DNA of 64,000 bases from Taudactylus pleione (Eukaryota; Chordata; Amphibia; Anura; Myobatrachidae): the NCBI GenBank assembly GCA_031769625.1, contig JAUIMM010000885.1:3615001-3679000 (forward strand), written 5' to 3'. The position numbers and the translations under genes are program-made. Of the stretch, positions 10,298-21,919 are shown one piece after another (position 1 is the first letter of the stretch; every line of letters starts with the position of its first letter). The notes beneath the pieces were generated by a model. It searched no databases. It saw only the letters and a program-made list of their open reading frames with translations, and had not been told where the DNA came from.

Positions 10298-13200
10298 CTA
10301 CGGAGGCAAGATGTCATCCTCATCCTCCTCATCCACCGATTCCTCACCCTCTTCAGTGTGTACATCCTCATCCTCACAAAGTATTAACTCGTCCCCACTT
10401 GAATCCACCACCACAGGTCCCTCTGTACGTTCTGGAGGCTGGTCTCCCTGGAAGAGCTGATAATTCATTTTGATGAACATCATCTTCTCCACATTCTGTG
10501 GAAGCAACCTCCTACGCCTTTCGCTGACAAGGTTCCCGGCTGCACTAAACACTCTGTCGGAGTACACACTGGAGGGGGGGGCAATTCAGGTAAAATAGAG
10601 CCAGTTTGTACAGGGGCCTCCAAATTGCCTCTTTTTCCTGCCAGTACAGGTATGGACTGTCTGACATGCCTACTTGGATGCTGTCACCGATGTAATCCTC
10701 CACCATTCTGTCAATGGTGACAGTATCATATGCAGTGACAGTAGACATGTCAGAAATTGTTGCCAGGTCCTTCAGTCCGTACCTGATGTCCAAACTTGGT
10801 CCTGCCTGCCCTGCATCACCGCCAGCGGGTTGCTTAGGATACCTAAGTTTTTTCCTGGCAGCCCCAGTTGCGGGAGAAAATGAAGAAGGAGCTGTTGACG
10901 TGTCATGTTCCGCTTCAGTTGACAGTGTGTTCACCAGCAGGTCTTTGCACCTCTGCAGGCTTGTGTCGGCCGGAAAGAGAGACACCACATAGGCTTTAAA
11001 CCTAGGATCGAGCACGGTGGCCAAAATGTAGTGGTCTGATTTCAACAGATTGACCACCCTGGAATCCTGGCAAAGTGAATGAAGGGCTTCATCCACAAGT
11101 CCCACATGCCAAGCGGAATCGCTCCATCTTAGCTCCTCCTTCACTTTCTCCAGCTGCTTCTGCAAAAGCCCGATGAGGGGAATGACCTGACTCAAGCTGG
11201 CAGTGTCTGAACTGACTTCACGTGTGGCAAGTTCGAAGGGCTGGAGAACCTTGCACAACAATGAAATCATTCTCCACTGCGCTTGAGTCAGGTGCATACC
11301 TCCTCCTTTGCCTATGTCATAGGTGGATGTATAGGCTTGAATGGCCTTTTGCTGCTCCTCCATCCTCTGAAGCATATAGAGGGTTGAGTTCCACCGCATC
11401 ACAACCTCTTGCTTCAGGTGATGGCGGGGCAGGTTCAAGAGTGTTTGCTGGCGCTCCAGTCTTCGGCACGCAGTCGCTGAATGGCGAAAGTGGCCTGAAA
11501 TTTTTCGGGCCACCCAAAGCGTCTCCTGCACGCCCCTGTCGCTTTTCAGAAAATTCTGCACCACCAAGTTTATTGTGTGAGCAAAACATGGGACGTGCTG
11601 GAATTTGCCCAGATGTAATGCCCGCACAATATTGGTGGCATTGTCAGATATCACAAATCCCCAGGAGAGTCTAAGTGGGGTAAGCCACTGGGCGATGATT
11701 TCCCTCAGTTTCTCTAAGAGGTTGTCGGCGGTGTGCCTCTTACTGAAACCGGTGATACACAGCGTAGCCTGCCTTGGAACGAGCTGGCGTTTCTGAGATG
11801 CTGCGACTGGTGACGCTGCTGCTGTTGCTGCGTAAGGTGATACATCTTCCCAGTGAGCTGTCACAGTCATATAGTCCTTAGTCTGCCCAGTTCCACTTGT
11901 CCACATGTCCGTGGTTAAGTGGACATTGGGTACAACGGCATTTTTCAGGACACTGAGGACACTTTTTCTGACGTTTCTGTACAGTCTCGGTATCGCCTGC
12001 CTAGTGAAGTGGAATCTAGACGGGATTTGGAACCGGGGACACACTACCTCCAGCAATTGTCTAAATCCCACTGCACTAATGGCGGATACCGGACGCACGT
12101 CTAACACCAACATAGCAGTCAAGGCCTCAGTTATACGTTTTGCTTCAGGATGACAGCTGTCGTACTTCATCCTCCTCGCTAAGGACTGTTGGAGGGTCAA
12201 TTGTTTAGTAAAAGTAGTGGTGTTCCTACTTCCTCTCTGGGATGATGAACGACTCCCAGCAGCAGCAACAGCAGCAGCGGCAGCAGGAGGCGTAGCAATG
12301 CAGGATCCTCCGGAGGAATCCCGGATAGGAGAGTCAGTCATGCCAGTGACAATGCCTGCAGGACTACTTCCGATCCTGACTAAGGAGGAAATTGATGAGG
12401 AGGGAGTTGATGGTGTGGTTTGCAGGCGCTTGGATGCAACAGGACAACGGGATTTAGGTGTCCCTGGACTGCTTACGGTCTTAGCCAAAGTTTCTGAACT
12501 TGACAGTAACTTATTATGAACGCGCTGCAGGTGCCGTATAAGGGAGGATGTTCCTAGGTGGTTAACGTCCCTACCCCTACTTATTCCACCTTTACATAAG
12601 GTACATATGGCAAGACAGTTGTTGTCCGGATTTGGATAGAAATATTGCCAGACCAAAGAGGTGGAATGTTTGGTCATCTGCCCAGGCATCACCGTGATGG
12701 GCTTTTTCATCCCACGGACAACAACTGTCTCCCCCGGAGCCTGATTTAAACAAACCACATCACCATCAGAATCCTCCTCGCCAACTTCCTCCTCAGCGCC
12801 AGCTACACCAGTATCCTCATCCTGTTGTACTTCAACAGTGACATCTTCAATTTGCATATCTGCAAGTGGACTGTGGGTGCTCGTTTCTGCACTTGCAGGG
12901 GGCGTGCAAATGGTGGAAAGAGCCACCTCTTCCCGTCCAGTGCTGGGAAGGTCAGGCATCGCAACCACCACCACACTTGGACTCTCCTTGAGGATTTGTG
13001 ATATCTTCTTAGAAAGCACAGTTCTTCGCTGTGCTTTTGCCAGCTTAACTCTTTTGATTTTTTTAGTGGGAGGAGGGCTTCCATCATCATGTGAAGCTGA
13101 ACCACTAGTCATGAACATACTAGGGATCGACCTTAGCCGTTCCTTGCCACTCCGTGTCGTAAATGGCATATTGGCAAGTTTACGTTTCTCTTCAGCTGAT

Positions 13201-13412
13201 TTAAATGTTTTTTTCAAGGTCATTTTCCTGAACTTTGTCATTTGGGATTGTATGTGCCCTCTATTATGACATTGGGCATCGGCCTTGGCAGACGACGTTG
13301 ATGGCATGTTATCGTCTATGTCACGACTAGTGGCAGCAGCTTCAGCACTAGGAGGAAGTGGTTCTTGATCTTTCTCTATTTTATTTTTATCGGAGAAAGT
13401 TTGGTCCTCCAT
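10298..13412 (-). pseudogene. hAT transposase with BED zinc finger (one frameshift)
   Basis: The start at 13412 opens MEDQTFSD and is shared with copies 0, C and D. The uninterrupted part is 955 residues (to 10545). Residues about 110-140 are basic (KKIKRVKLAKAQRR, a likely nuclear signal), and about 185-220 are acidic. The BED finger lies near 252-300 (CTLC, then RHLQRVH). The RNase-H-like core has TTDMWTS near 500-506, VISDNATN near 587-594, CFAHTINL near 609-616 and RWNST near 673-677. The start of the hAT dimerisation domain is YWQEKEAIWRPLYKLALFYL. A run of eight G (10574-10581), where copies B and C have seven bases, then shifts the frame. The continuation (about 86 codons from 10555, including SAAGNLVSERRRRLLP and an acidic tail ending DDILPP) is in another frame. 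The closest known host relatives are ZBED-family proteins. It is very nearly intact. Confidence 0.93.
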
Positions 13413-13486
13413 TTATGTTATATCGATTTGATATATACGTGCGGCTAAACACAGAAATTATTTTTTTATTTTTGCTGGAGAGTAGT

Positions 13487-15230
13487 GCACTTTGTGGGTT
13501 ACACCAGCCTTTAAGAAATGAGCCAGCCGGCTCTTTACTTATGGGACACAGGCGCACGCTTGGCGCTGCTCCTTTGTTGATGCACGTGCGGCTACTGCGC
13601 ACACAATTCACAAACACAGAAAATATATATTTTTTTGGTTTGGACTGGAGTGTACTTTGGGGGTTACAGCACCCTTTAATGGTCAAGCCAGCCGGCCCTT
13701 TACTTATGACACAGGCGCACGCTTGGCACTACTTTGTTGATGCACGTGCGGCTACTGCGCACACAATTCACAAACACAGAAAATAATTTTTTTTTTGGTT
13801 TGGACTGGAGTGTACTTTGGGGGTTACAGCACCCTTTAACGGTCAAGCCAGCCGGCCCTTTACTTATGACACAGGCGCACGCTTGGCACTACTTTGTTGA
13901 TGCACGTGCGGCTACTGCGCACACAATTCACAAACACAGAAAATATATATTTTTTTGGTTTGGACTGGAGTGTACTTTGGGGGTTACAGCACCCTTTAAC
14001 GGTCAAGCCAGCCGGGCCTTTACTTATGACACAGGCGCACGCTTGGCACTACTTTGTTGATGCACGTGGGGCTACTGCGCACACAATTCACAAACACAGA
14101 AAATATATATTTTTTTGGTTTGGACTGGGGTGTACTTTGGGGGTTACAGCACCCTTTAACGATCAAGCCAGCCGGCCCTTTACTTATGACACAGGCGCAC
14201 GCTTGGCACTACTTTGTTGATGCACGTGCAGCTACTGCGCACACAATTCACAAACACAGAAAATATCTTTTTTTTTGGTTTGGACTGGAGTGTACTTTGG
14301 GCGTTACAGCACCCTTTAACGGTCAAGCCAGCCGGCCCTTTACTTATGACACAGGCACACGCTTGGCACTACTTTGTTGATGCACGTGCGGCTACTGCTC
14401 ACACAATTCACAAACACAGAAAATATTTTTTTTTTGGTTTGGACTGGAGTGTACTTTGGGGGTTACAGCACCCTTTAACGGTCAAGCCAGCCGGCCCTTT
14501 ACTTATGACACAGGCGCACGCTTGGCACTACTTTGTTGATGCACGTGCGGCTACTGCACACACAATTCACAAACACAGAAAATAATTTTTTTTTTGGTTT
14601 GGACTGGAGTGTACTTTGGGGGTTACAGCACCCTTTAACGGTCAAGCCAGCCGGCCCTTTACTTATGACACAGGCGCACGCTTGGCACTACTTTGTTGAT
14701 GCACGTGCGGCTACTGCGCACACAATTCACAAACACAGAAAATATATTTTTTTTGGTTTGTACTGGAGTGTACTTTGGGGGTTACAGCACCCTTTAACGG
14801 TCAAGCCAGCCGGCCCTTTTCTTATGACACAGGCGCACGCTTGGCACTACTTTGTTGATGCACGTGCGGCTACTGCGCACACAATTCACAAACACAGAAA
14901 ATAATTTTTTTTTTGGTTTGGACTGGAGTGTACTTTGGGGGTTACAGCACCCTTTAACGGTCAAGCCAGCCGGCCCTTTACTTATGACACAGGCGCACGC
15001 TTGGCACTACTTTGTTGATGCAAGTGCGGCTACTGCGCACACAATTCACAAACACAGAAAATAATTTTTTTTTTGGTTTGGACTGGAGTGTACTTTGGGG
15101 GTTACAGCACCCTTTAACGGTCAAGCCAGCCGGCCCTTTACTTATGACACAGGCGCACGCTTGGCACTACTTTGTTGATGCATGTGCGGCTACTGCACAC
15201 ACAATTCACAAACACAGAAAATATATTATT
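13487..15230 (-). repeat. About eleven roughly 160-bp subterminal tandem repeats of copy A
   Basis: The marker gtactttgggggttacagcac recurs at about 13652, 13812, 13972, 14132, 14292, 14451, 14611, 14770, 14930 and 15090. The period is 159-160 bp, with one more diverged unit first. Each unit carries gccagccggccctttacttat and a gcacgtgcggctactgc palindromic tract. The array lies between the promoter end and the transposase start. Sub-110-codon open frames inside the units are repeat artefacts. Tandem subterminal motifs in Ac-like elements are known transposase-binding sites, which is the likeliest role. Confidence 0.93.
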
Positions 15231-15577
15231 TTTTTAGCACTTGGGGGGAGCACCCCTGATGGACAGAACACCCCCTGGACAACACTACAGCACCCCTTTA
15301 GGACTGGGACACTGCACAGGACTTTCGAGTGGACACAGCCCCTATGGAGAACTGACTGCACAACACAGTCCAGCCAGCCCCTATGGACTTTGAAGTAGTG
15401 GACACAGCCCCTATTAACAACAGCAGCACAGCACAACACAGCCAGCCCCTATGGACTTTGAAGTAGTGGACAACAGCAGCACAGCACAGCGCAGCACAGC
15501 ACTTCACTACACTACACTACACAGCCCAGCCAGCCCTAACTCCCACCCTCCCTCTTCACTGTCCACAGCCGAGTGAG

Positions 15578-15608
15578 AAAATGGCGCCGACGCGGGTACC
15601 TTATATAG
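15578..15608 (-). promoter_or_regulatory. Putative transposase promoter: TATA box and YY1-like site
   Basis: On the minus strand, ctatataagg (complement of 15599-15608) is a strong TATA box. About 20 bp downstream the complement of aaaatggcgcc (15578-15588) resembles the YY1 consensus AANATGGCG. The arrangement is kept unchanged in copies B, C and D. It points toward the transposase frame, but the start codon is about 2.2 kb away across the repeat array, so a spliced or long leader is implied. Confidence 0.65.
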
Positions 15609-15767
15609 GATCCAAAACCCGCGAGACTCGGAAGGCGGGATGATGACGTTTTGCCTCGATTTCAGATCCGAGTCAGGCGGGAAAAGTCGAGCCTGACTCG
15701 GATTGGACTCGGATCGAGGGGGCTCGGGGGGGTTCGGATTTCAGAAATCCGAACCCGCTCACCCCTA

Positions 15768-15775
15768 GAAAAAAC
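15768..15775. repeat. Right target-site duplication of copy A (gaaaaaac)
   Basis: Identical to 9655-9662. Confidence 0.97.
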
Positions 15776-16692
15776 TCACTTCTTAGTAAATTTGCGAGTT
15801 TTAAAAGGGAAAACTCTCCCAAGCTTTGGTGAAGCAAAGTGAGTTTAAACTTTAAACACAACCAAACTCGATTCTTAGTAAATTTACCCCATAGACTCAG
15901 GTACTGTACTGTCCTTTAATTAAACCAGGCTTGTAAAGTATAAACGGGTACTTAGCCACTGTATGATGAGAATCGTGAATTAATTATGTTATCCATTATG
16001 TCTCTCCTTTCAATGACAACCGTTGTCCCCAAGCTAAATCATCCAGAGTGTCACCATATGGGAGTTAGATAAATATAATAGCATGCCTGATGCAAATAAA
16101 CACCCCTGGTATGGTCCTATTGTAAGTAACTAATGTTTAGCTCCACAATAAGCCATATGTATAATTGCGTGAAGGGCTTTCCACCTTGATTGGCGTAATC
16201 AGTAAAAAAAAAAACGAACCTACTTTAGAGATCCTCCATATTGCTAATGTGTCCCCAGAAAATCATAGTGCGATATTAATATACCAGCAGATGAATGCTG
16301 AGATACGTGTAAGGATATGAAGGATTATTCCGTCATTTTTTGAGATGACGCGGTGAACTGCAGTTATATCGTTAAGAAAGACTGCACAATCAAGCCATAC
16401 AGGTTTTTTTCTTTTCCAATTAATAAAATGAGTGTTATAAAACACAGATAAAAATAAGGGCAAAAATATTGCTCAATGATGACAGTAACACAGTGAAGAG
16501 GCTATTGTCACTTCCATTCCATTTGAATGTATTTCATTTAAGAGATTCAGTATTTTATAACTTTCAGTATAAAAACATCTGTAATTATGTTTTCTGCATG
16601 AAAACAGCATTCTGTTGACACTGTAAAATTAGGGTAAAAAAAATAAAAAGAAAGAGGTCTGATATGACTGAGTGACCACGCCATACCTTGTG
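15776..16692. other. Unclassified, low-repeat sequence
   Basis: AT-rich sequence with no match elsewhere in the window and no convincing open frame. It may be ordinary single-copy intergenic or intronic DNA. Confidence 0.35.
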
Positions 16693-16700
16693 TCACGTAT

Positions 16701-16978
16701 CAGGGCCGTAGCTAGGGTAGTGCGGCCGGTGCCATCGCACAGGGCACCACAGGGCAGGGGGCGCTGGTTGGGCGTGTCAAATTTCTGTTTATTACCATTC
16801 TTGCTTGTAGCTTCCTCAAATTTCATCCCCAGCATCTCCTGGTCTCCCCTATTTCTTCCCTGGCCCTTCCCCATGAGTCCATTCCCCTTTTTTGGGTGCA
16901 TTATGTCCCTTTGAGAAATGAGGGGGGCGCCAATGCTCTTTCTGGCACAGGGCACCAAAAAGTTTAGCTACGGCTCTG
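16701..16978. mobile_element. hAT-type MITE, 278 bp
   Basis: Ends cagggccgtagcta and tagctacggctctg form an inverted pair. The flanks tcacgtat (16693-16700) and tcacttat (16979-16986) match at 7 of 8 positions. No coding sequence. Confidence 0.85.
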
Positions 16979-17039
16979 TCACTTATTATGATGCTTAGGG
17001 GGGAATTCAATTAGCCACAGTAATTTACTGACGTCTCTC

Positions 17040-17290
17040 CCATCACCAGCTGCGGGTGGAGCTGGAAGACGGACCTCGCGAGTGATCTCCAGCCGGCTCC
17101 CTCCGTGGACGCAGCAGCCAATGAGAGTCTGCCTGACTCTCATTGGCTGGCTGCTATAACAAACACACAGCTGCCGATGGCGGCTGTGTGTTTGTTACTG
17201 TGTAGGGCAGACCGCTCTCACTGCGTCTGCCCTACACTTGTGGGACCCGGGGGACTAGCGGTGTGTGCGAGGGCCATCCTGGCCAATAGG
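17040..17290. repeat. Hairpin cascade
   Basis: Three consecutive long hairpins are present. Their arms are cagccaatgagagtc / gactctcattggctg (17117-17152), a second pair built on acaaacacacagc / gctgtgtgtttgt, and gtagggcaga / tctgccctac. The same arm sequences recur in the elements at 40488-41951 and 42956-44855. The host element's ends were not resolved. Confidence 0.8.
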
Positions 17291-17451
17291 TAGATACGTC
17301 CCTGACACACAGGTCAATTAACTTATCACAGATTCTATGTGTTTTTGCCTGAAAACGATAATTTTTTGTGGGTGTAAAAAAGAGGCTCTAATTGAAGTGC
17401 TTGTTTTTTGTGCCTGGAAAATTATCAGGGCTAATTGAATTTCCCACTTAT

Positions 17452-18284
17452 ACCCCTTTTACACCAGAACAAAAGCCTGGGTTTTTGCTCGGTCTACCCA
17501 GGTCGCAGCTCAGTGTAAAAGGGTCCCTGAAATTTAACTTGGGTCAAGTGACCCAGCAATCCAATCCAGGTAGCTACCAGGGTTGGACCCAGGATGGGTA
17601 ATGGTGCAGTGTGAACGGTGCAACCCGGGTTATCCGACCTGGGTCATGTTTAAAATGAGCTGATTGGTGGTTGTGGAGCAGTCACCTCCCACTTTTCATG
17701 ACCTCACAGGTTTAGCAGTGCAGACCTGCGTTCAGTGTGAACAGGGCTGACCTGGGAGTAACCCAGATCGAAGATGCACTTTAATACACCTTTTACACCA
17801 GAGCAAAAACCTGGGTTTTTGCTGTGTCTACCAGGTCGCAGCTCAGTGTAAATGGCTCCCTGAAAAATAACCTGGGTCAAGTGACCCTGCAATCCAACCC
17901 AGGTAGCTACCAGGGTTGGACCCAGGATGGACCCGGGTAATGGTGCAGTGTAAACGGTGCAACCTGGGTTATCTGACCTGGATCATGCCTAAAATGAGCT
18001 GATTGGTGGCTGTGGAGCAGTCACCTCCCACTTTTAATGACCTCACAGGTTTAGCAGGGCAGACCTGAGTTCAGTGTGAACAGGGCTGACCTGGGAGTAA
18101 CCCAGATGAAAGGTGCAGTGTAAATGGGTCTGACCTGGGTCTGACCAGGGTTGGAACCATGTCCAAAAACCCAGGTCGGACCTGGGTTTTTGGTGGAAAA
18201 GAGGTGTAAATCGGGCCTGACCTGGATTGGAACCATGTCCAAAAACCCAGGTCGGACCCAGGTTTTTGGTGGAAAGAGGTAGTA
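17452..18284. repeat. Tandemly duplicated 334-bp unit of a CCTGGGT-rich MITE
   Basis: The tract acaccaga at 17461 recurs at 17795 and the next about 300 bp are repeated with few changes (cctgggtttttgc, gctaccagggttggacccagg, ctgattggtgg). Two further short copies of aaaaacccaggtcggac follow at about 18164 and 18240. Related single units lie at 18568-18916 and 19878-20245. Confidence 0.8.
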
Positions 18285-18462
18285 GGGGCCTATGTATCAA
18301 AGCTTGATGAGAGACAAAATTGTGAGAGGAAAAAGTATTAACCAATCAGCTCCTAACTGTCATTTTTCAAACACAGCCTATAACATATAAGTTAGAAGCT
18401 GATTGGTTGGTGATTTATCTCTCACAATTTTATCTCTCATCAAGCTTTGATACATAGGCCCC
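18285..18462. mobile_element. Hairpin MITE with CCAATCAG core, 178 bp
   Basis: About 43-bp inverted ends beginning ggggcctatgtatcaaagc flank a core with ccaatcagctcctaactg and its inverted partner agaagctgattggttgg. The 3-bp flanks are gta and tta. Relatives lie at 59705-59870 and 61080-61255, with part of one at 2221. Confidence 0.85.
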
Positions 18463-18567
18463 TTAGTCTGTGACTTCATACCAATTCAATTGCTATGAAA
18501 GTTCAAATATAGTGTGACTGGTACACTTTTACACTAAATTCCTGGATCTGACCCGGTATTTGGAACA

Positions 18568-18916
18568 AGGGAAATACCCCCTTCAGACCGCGGCGCCAAC
18601 CCAGTTTATTTGCGGGCCAGCGCCGTTCACACTGCACACGGGTGCAGGGAACTGGTCTGCTGCGCTTGGAGATGACATCATCTCCAAGCATGGAAAAATC
18701 CGGAACTTGCCATGCTGTAAACAGGACCTGGGTTGGACGACCAGGGATACTCGTTTACACTGCAGGGTCACAGGGGTCGTTCCCGTGTTAAACCATGCTA
18801 GCTGCCCAGGTTGGATTACCAGGTCACTCAACCCAAGAATCAAACCCTGGTTACTTTTAAACCTAGCAGCAACCCGTGTTAACCCTGCAATAACCCAGAT
18901 TATAGCTACTAGTCTA
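18568..18916. mobile_element. CCTGGGT-family MITE
   Basis: It starts with a taccccctt-type end and finishes with tctaaaaggggtta. In between are a gagatgacatcatctcc palindrome and several cctgggttgg tracts. The first about 130 bp also occur at 48187-48312. Confidence 0.65.
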
Positions 18917-19621
18917 AAAGGGGTTAAAGATGCAATATGTAGGAAAAAGTATAAACCACTAAATCGCTCTAAGAGTCTCGCACAATATGGCGCAGAAACA
19001 CTAGGGTAAGGAGGACACATCTGTATAGTTTAGTAAATGATGTAGAATACACGAGCTTTGAAAACAAATCTCGAAAAGCAGATTATTAATCCTCATTTTA
19101 AATGTCTGTGATTTACAGCGATTCATTAAATTTGTGAAAAAAAAAAAAAGTGTATTACTCCATTTCTGAAGACTCTGACAATTGGAGATGGACAACTTAC
19201 AGGGGAATTCCCTCTTCCGATTCAATACATTTGGAATTTACATTAGAGTATCTGAGGTCTAGCAAGATCCCTCAAGTACCACTTAGTTTGTCCATCCTGT
19301 GTCATTTTAACTTCGGTGATTGAACTGAATCAACTCAATTACCCAGTGATGGAACCAATAATCTAATTCCCTTGGAGCAATGAAAATAATTCATTATGGT
19401 TCAGTGTGTTACCAAGGGCTGGAGGCCGGCTTGTCCCTAATGGGCAATTCGAACAGACAGCAGAGTCAAGTGGCCTTGGAATGAGTTGGGCGCCAGTTAG
19501 TCTACAATAGATGTGAATTCACCTGCAGCAGCATTCCTGACAGAATCTGTTCCCTAATAGCAGTGTTATTATTAAAAAGAAGTAGACCATTTTAAAATAC
19601 CCACACAAGTACATGTGTGTG

Positions 19622-19627
<6 letters not shown>
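18917..19627. other. Unclassified, low-repeat sequence
   Basis: No match to other parts of the window and no plausible coding frame. The moderately balanced base composition at 19230-19560 makes it a candidate for single-copy or conserved non-coding DNA, but nothing in the sequence proves this. Confidence 0.3.

Positions 19628-19629
<2 letters not shown>

Positions 19630-19668
<39 letters not shown>
19630..19668. repeat. (GA)n microsatellite
   Basis: A clean GA dinucleotide run preceded by a short TA run. Confidence 0.95.
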
Positions 19669-19877
19669 GGCCAACAATGCATCCTAAAAGTGCACAAACT
19701 ATACTAAAAAAAAAAAAATCTATCGTTTCATTAGCCACAAATCCAGAAAAATATGGACAAAAGTGAAAATTGGATTTAAAGTGTACAGCAGTTCTAAACC
19801 TTTAGCCTGCAGATAATAAACAGTGGTAGAATACTGAATGAAACTCGCACTCACCCTGAAATTACTTTATGAAAAAT

Positions 19878-20245
19878 ACCCCTTTCCCACTGACCTCAAA
19901 ATCCTGGGTTATTGCACATGAATGTGCACTAACGTGACTCCACCCAGGTCCAGTTGCCCGGGAAGCCAACCATGCTAGCGAGCAGGGTTTTTCCCAGGAA
20001 GGACCCGGGTAAGGCTCAGTGTAAACGGATAACCCAGGTCATCTGACCCGGGAGCCATTTACAGCACAAGGAGAGACGCATTCCAGTGCAAGGAGATGAT
20101 GGCATCTCCAAATGCCTGAACTGCACCCGTTTGCAGTGTAAATGGTGTTGATCTGGGGAAAAGGGTCTGTCCTCGGTCTGAACTGGTTTGGAACTGTGTT
20201 CCAAATCTCGGGTCAGACCCGGAACTCAGGTAGAAAATGGGAATT
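19878..20245. mobile_element. CCTGGGT-family MITE
   Basis: It has a tacccctttc end, a gatgatggcatctcc tract corresponding to the gatgacatcatctcc palindrome of 18568-18916, and repeated acccaggtc and acccgggt tracts. Confidence 0.6.
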
Positions 20246-20979
20246 AGAGTTGGCAGTGCTTTTTTTCTATTACTTGAGGTAAGATATACATATTGTGGAG
20301 CAGTTGTGCTGAGGGGGGGAGCGTGTGCTATTTACCCGGGCCCGGATTTACCTCACAGCAGCCCAGCACATGCTGCTGTTTGGGAGCAGCAGCCACAACT
20401 GTCTCTAATACCTGTGGGGGGAGTGATTACACTGATCAAGCCCCCCTTGGCTTTGCATTGGGCTGAGGGGCTTACAGCTATAAGAAATGGCCAATAATCA
20501 CATGCAAGGACAGGGTTTCCTCCAATGAGGCTCCCGACAATGTATAAGAGGAAATCACTAATCACTAGTCGCTTTTCTTCTGGGTTTGGACCCCCATAAT
20601 GCTACAGCTCTGGCATGCTAGTATGCATGTGCTAACTTGCGGGATGTATCACATGCCTAATGCGATGCTTGTTTCATCCCACCTTGTGTCTGATAAAGAA
20701 TTACTTAGAAAGGGATTACCAATGTGGAAGGACAAATTCAGCATTTCTCACTAGAACTTTTAACTGTAACAACCACCTTTTCTCCTAGGAAATTTGCAAA
20801 GCTGAACTGAGATTTACAAAAAGGGGTAAGTAGGAATTGTACAGTCAAGTACATGTCCCATGCCAGCATATATATATAGATTGTTTCAGGTACCCCTATA
20901 CAAAAAAGGAAGTTTCAAACCAAGATTCCTAAATATATTTAAGTGCACCACCGATTCTATGGCAACATCAGTTTTGAAC
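20246..20979. other. Unclassified sequence
   Basis: No gene, tandem array or recognised element ends are visible. Confidence 0.3.
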
Positions 20980-20982
20980 TAA

Positions 20983-21581
20983 GGGCCTGATTCAGAGCCG
21001 CTCGTAAGCGGCCGCTCGTTCGTTCCGAGCGATGTTAGCCCAACTGCGCATGCGTACGGATCGTTATACGCATGCGCTAACCAGTCAGTGCGGCCGAAAT
21101 TCATGTGCTCGCAAAACAGCGAATGCCTGCTATTTTGAGTGACAGAAAGAGGCGTATGTGGGTGGTAACAGGGGAAGGTGCTTGAAAATGGGGAGTGGAA
21201 ATCAGAACGCAGGCGTGCTTAAAGGTCAAAACGGGCGTTTTATGGGTGTGCATATTTAAAACAGCAGCGTCATTGACCACGTCACTGGGTTATTTTATAG
21301 TCAGAACTGCTCGCAAAATTGTGGTAGCAAACACCAACCCCAAGAATAGCGAGCAGTTCATACCCTTGTCAATGTACTCGATTAATCTAATAAATAGCGG
21401 ACATGACGTAGGATGCGAGCGGCCAGGGGGCGTATTTTTCCAAAAAACGAACGCAAGTTTTGTTCGCTCGTTCAGACATAGAGGCGTGAACAAACCGCAA
21501 ACAGCGAACGGTTCATTTGAATAGCCACCCCTTGTTTTAGAACGAACGCCCGCTAATAGCGAGTGGCTCTGAATCAGGCCC
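20983..21581. mobile_element. PIF/Harbinger-type MITE, 599 bp
   Basis: The ends gggcctgattcagagcc and ggctctgaatcaggccc are perfect inverted repeats, flanked by taa at 20980-20982 and 21582-21584. A 3-bp TWA-type duplication is characteristic of Harbinger. The next bases, gctcgtaagcggcc, are also found at the left end of the transposase-bearing element at 48316, which could have mobilised it. Confidence 0.9.
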
Positions 21582-21584
21582 TAA

Positions 21585-21919
21585 GACTGTAATACTGTAT
21601 ATATAAGTTATATTAACCTTTCAGTAAAAGTACCAGTAATGGTCATTAGTGTATTCAAATAGCTGTTGATGTCACCATATCTCTGAAAATAAAACTGCAC
21701 AATTGTCAATTCCCACTTATCAGTAAGCCCGGGTTTGCATCTCCACTTATATAAGCTAATGAGATAAACAAAGAACTGTTGGATGATATAATTTTTAAAC
21801 TGTAATAAGTTACAGGTTTTAATTGTGAAGAGTCATTGCAATATAGTATATGTGTATTTGTGTATGCTTTGTTGGAATGATTAGCATAAGTATGACATTT
21901 TAATGTGAATGTTATATTT
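21585..21919. other. Unclassified AT-rich sequence
   Basis: Nothing recognisable. Confidence 0.35.

Larger units (their letters stand above)
9663..15767 (-). mobile_element. Near-intact hAT (Ac-like) element, copy A, 6105 bp
   Basis: The left end is taggggtgtgc and the right end is gctcacccct followed by a, whose complement is taggggtgagc. Perfect 8-bp duplications gaaaaaac flank it. The ends resemble the maize Ac terminus (TAGGGATGAAA), placing it in the Ac-like part of hAT. In transcription order (minus strand) it has a 3'-rich terminal region with promoter motifs, about eleven roughly 160-bp subterminal repeats, the transposase frame 13412-10298, a hairpin-bearing 3' region, and TTTTGGATCTGGAT-rich subterminal sequence. 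The perfect target duplication and long open frame indicate recent activity. One frameshift breaks the transposase. Confidence 0.97.

Noticed and set aside
13358..15398. Chain of about 108-codon open frames on the plus strand
   Set aside because: They recur with the 160-bp subterminal repeat, antisense to the transposase, and reappear in every copy of the array. A repeat artefact.
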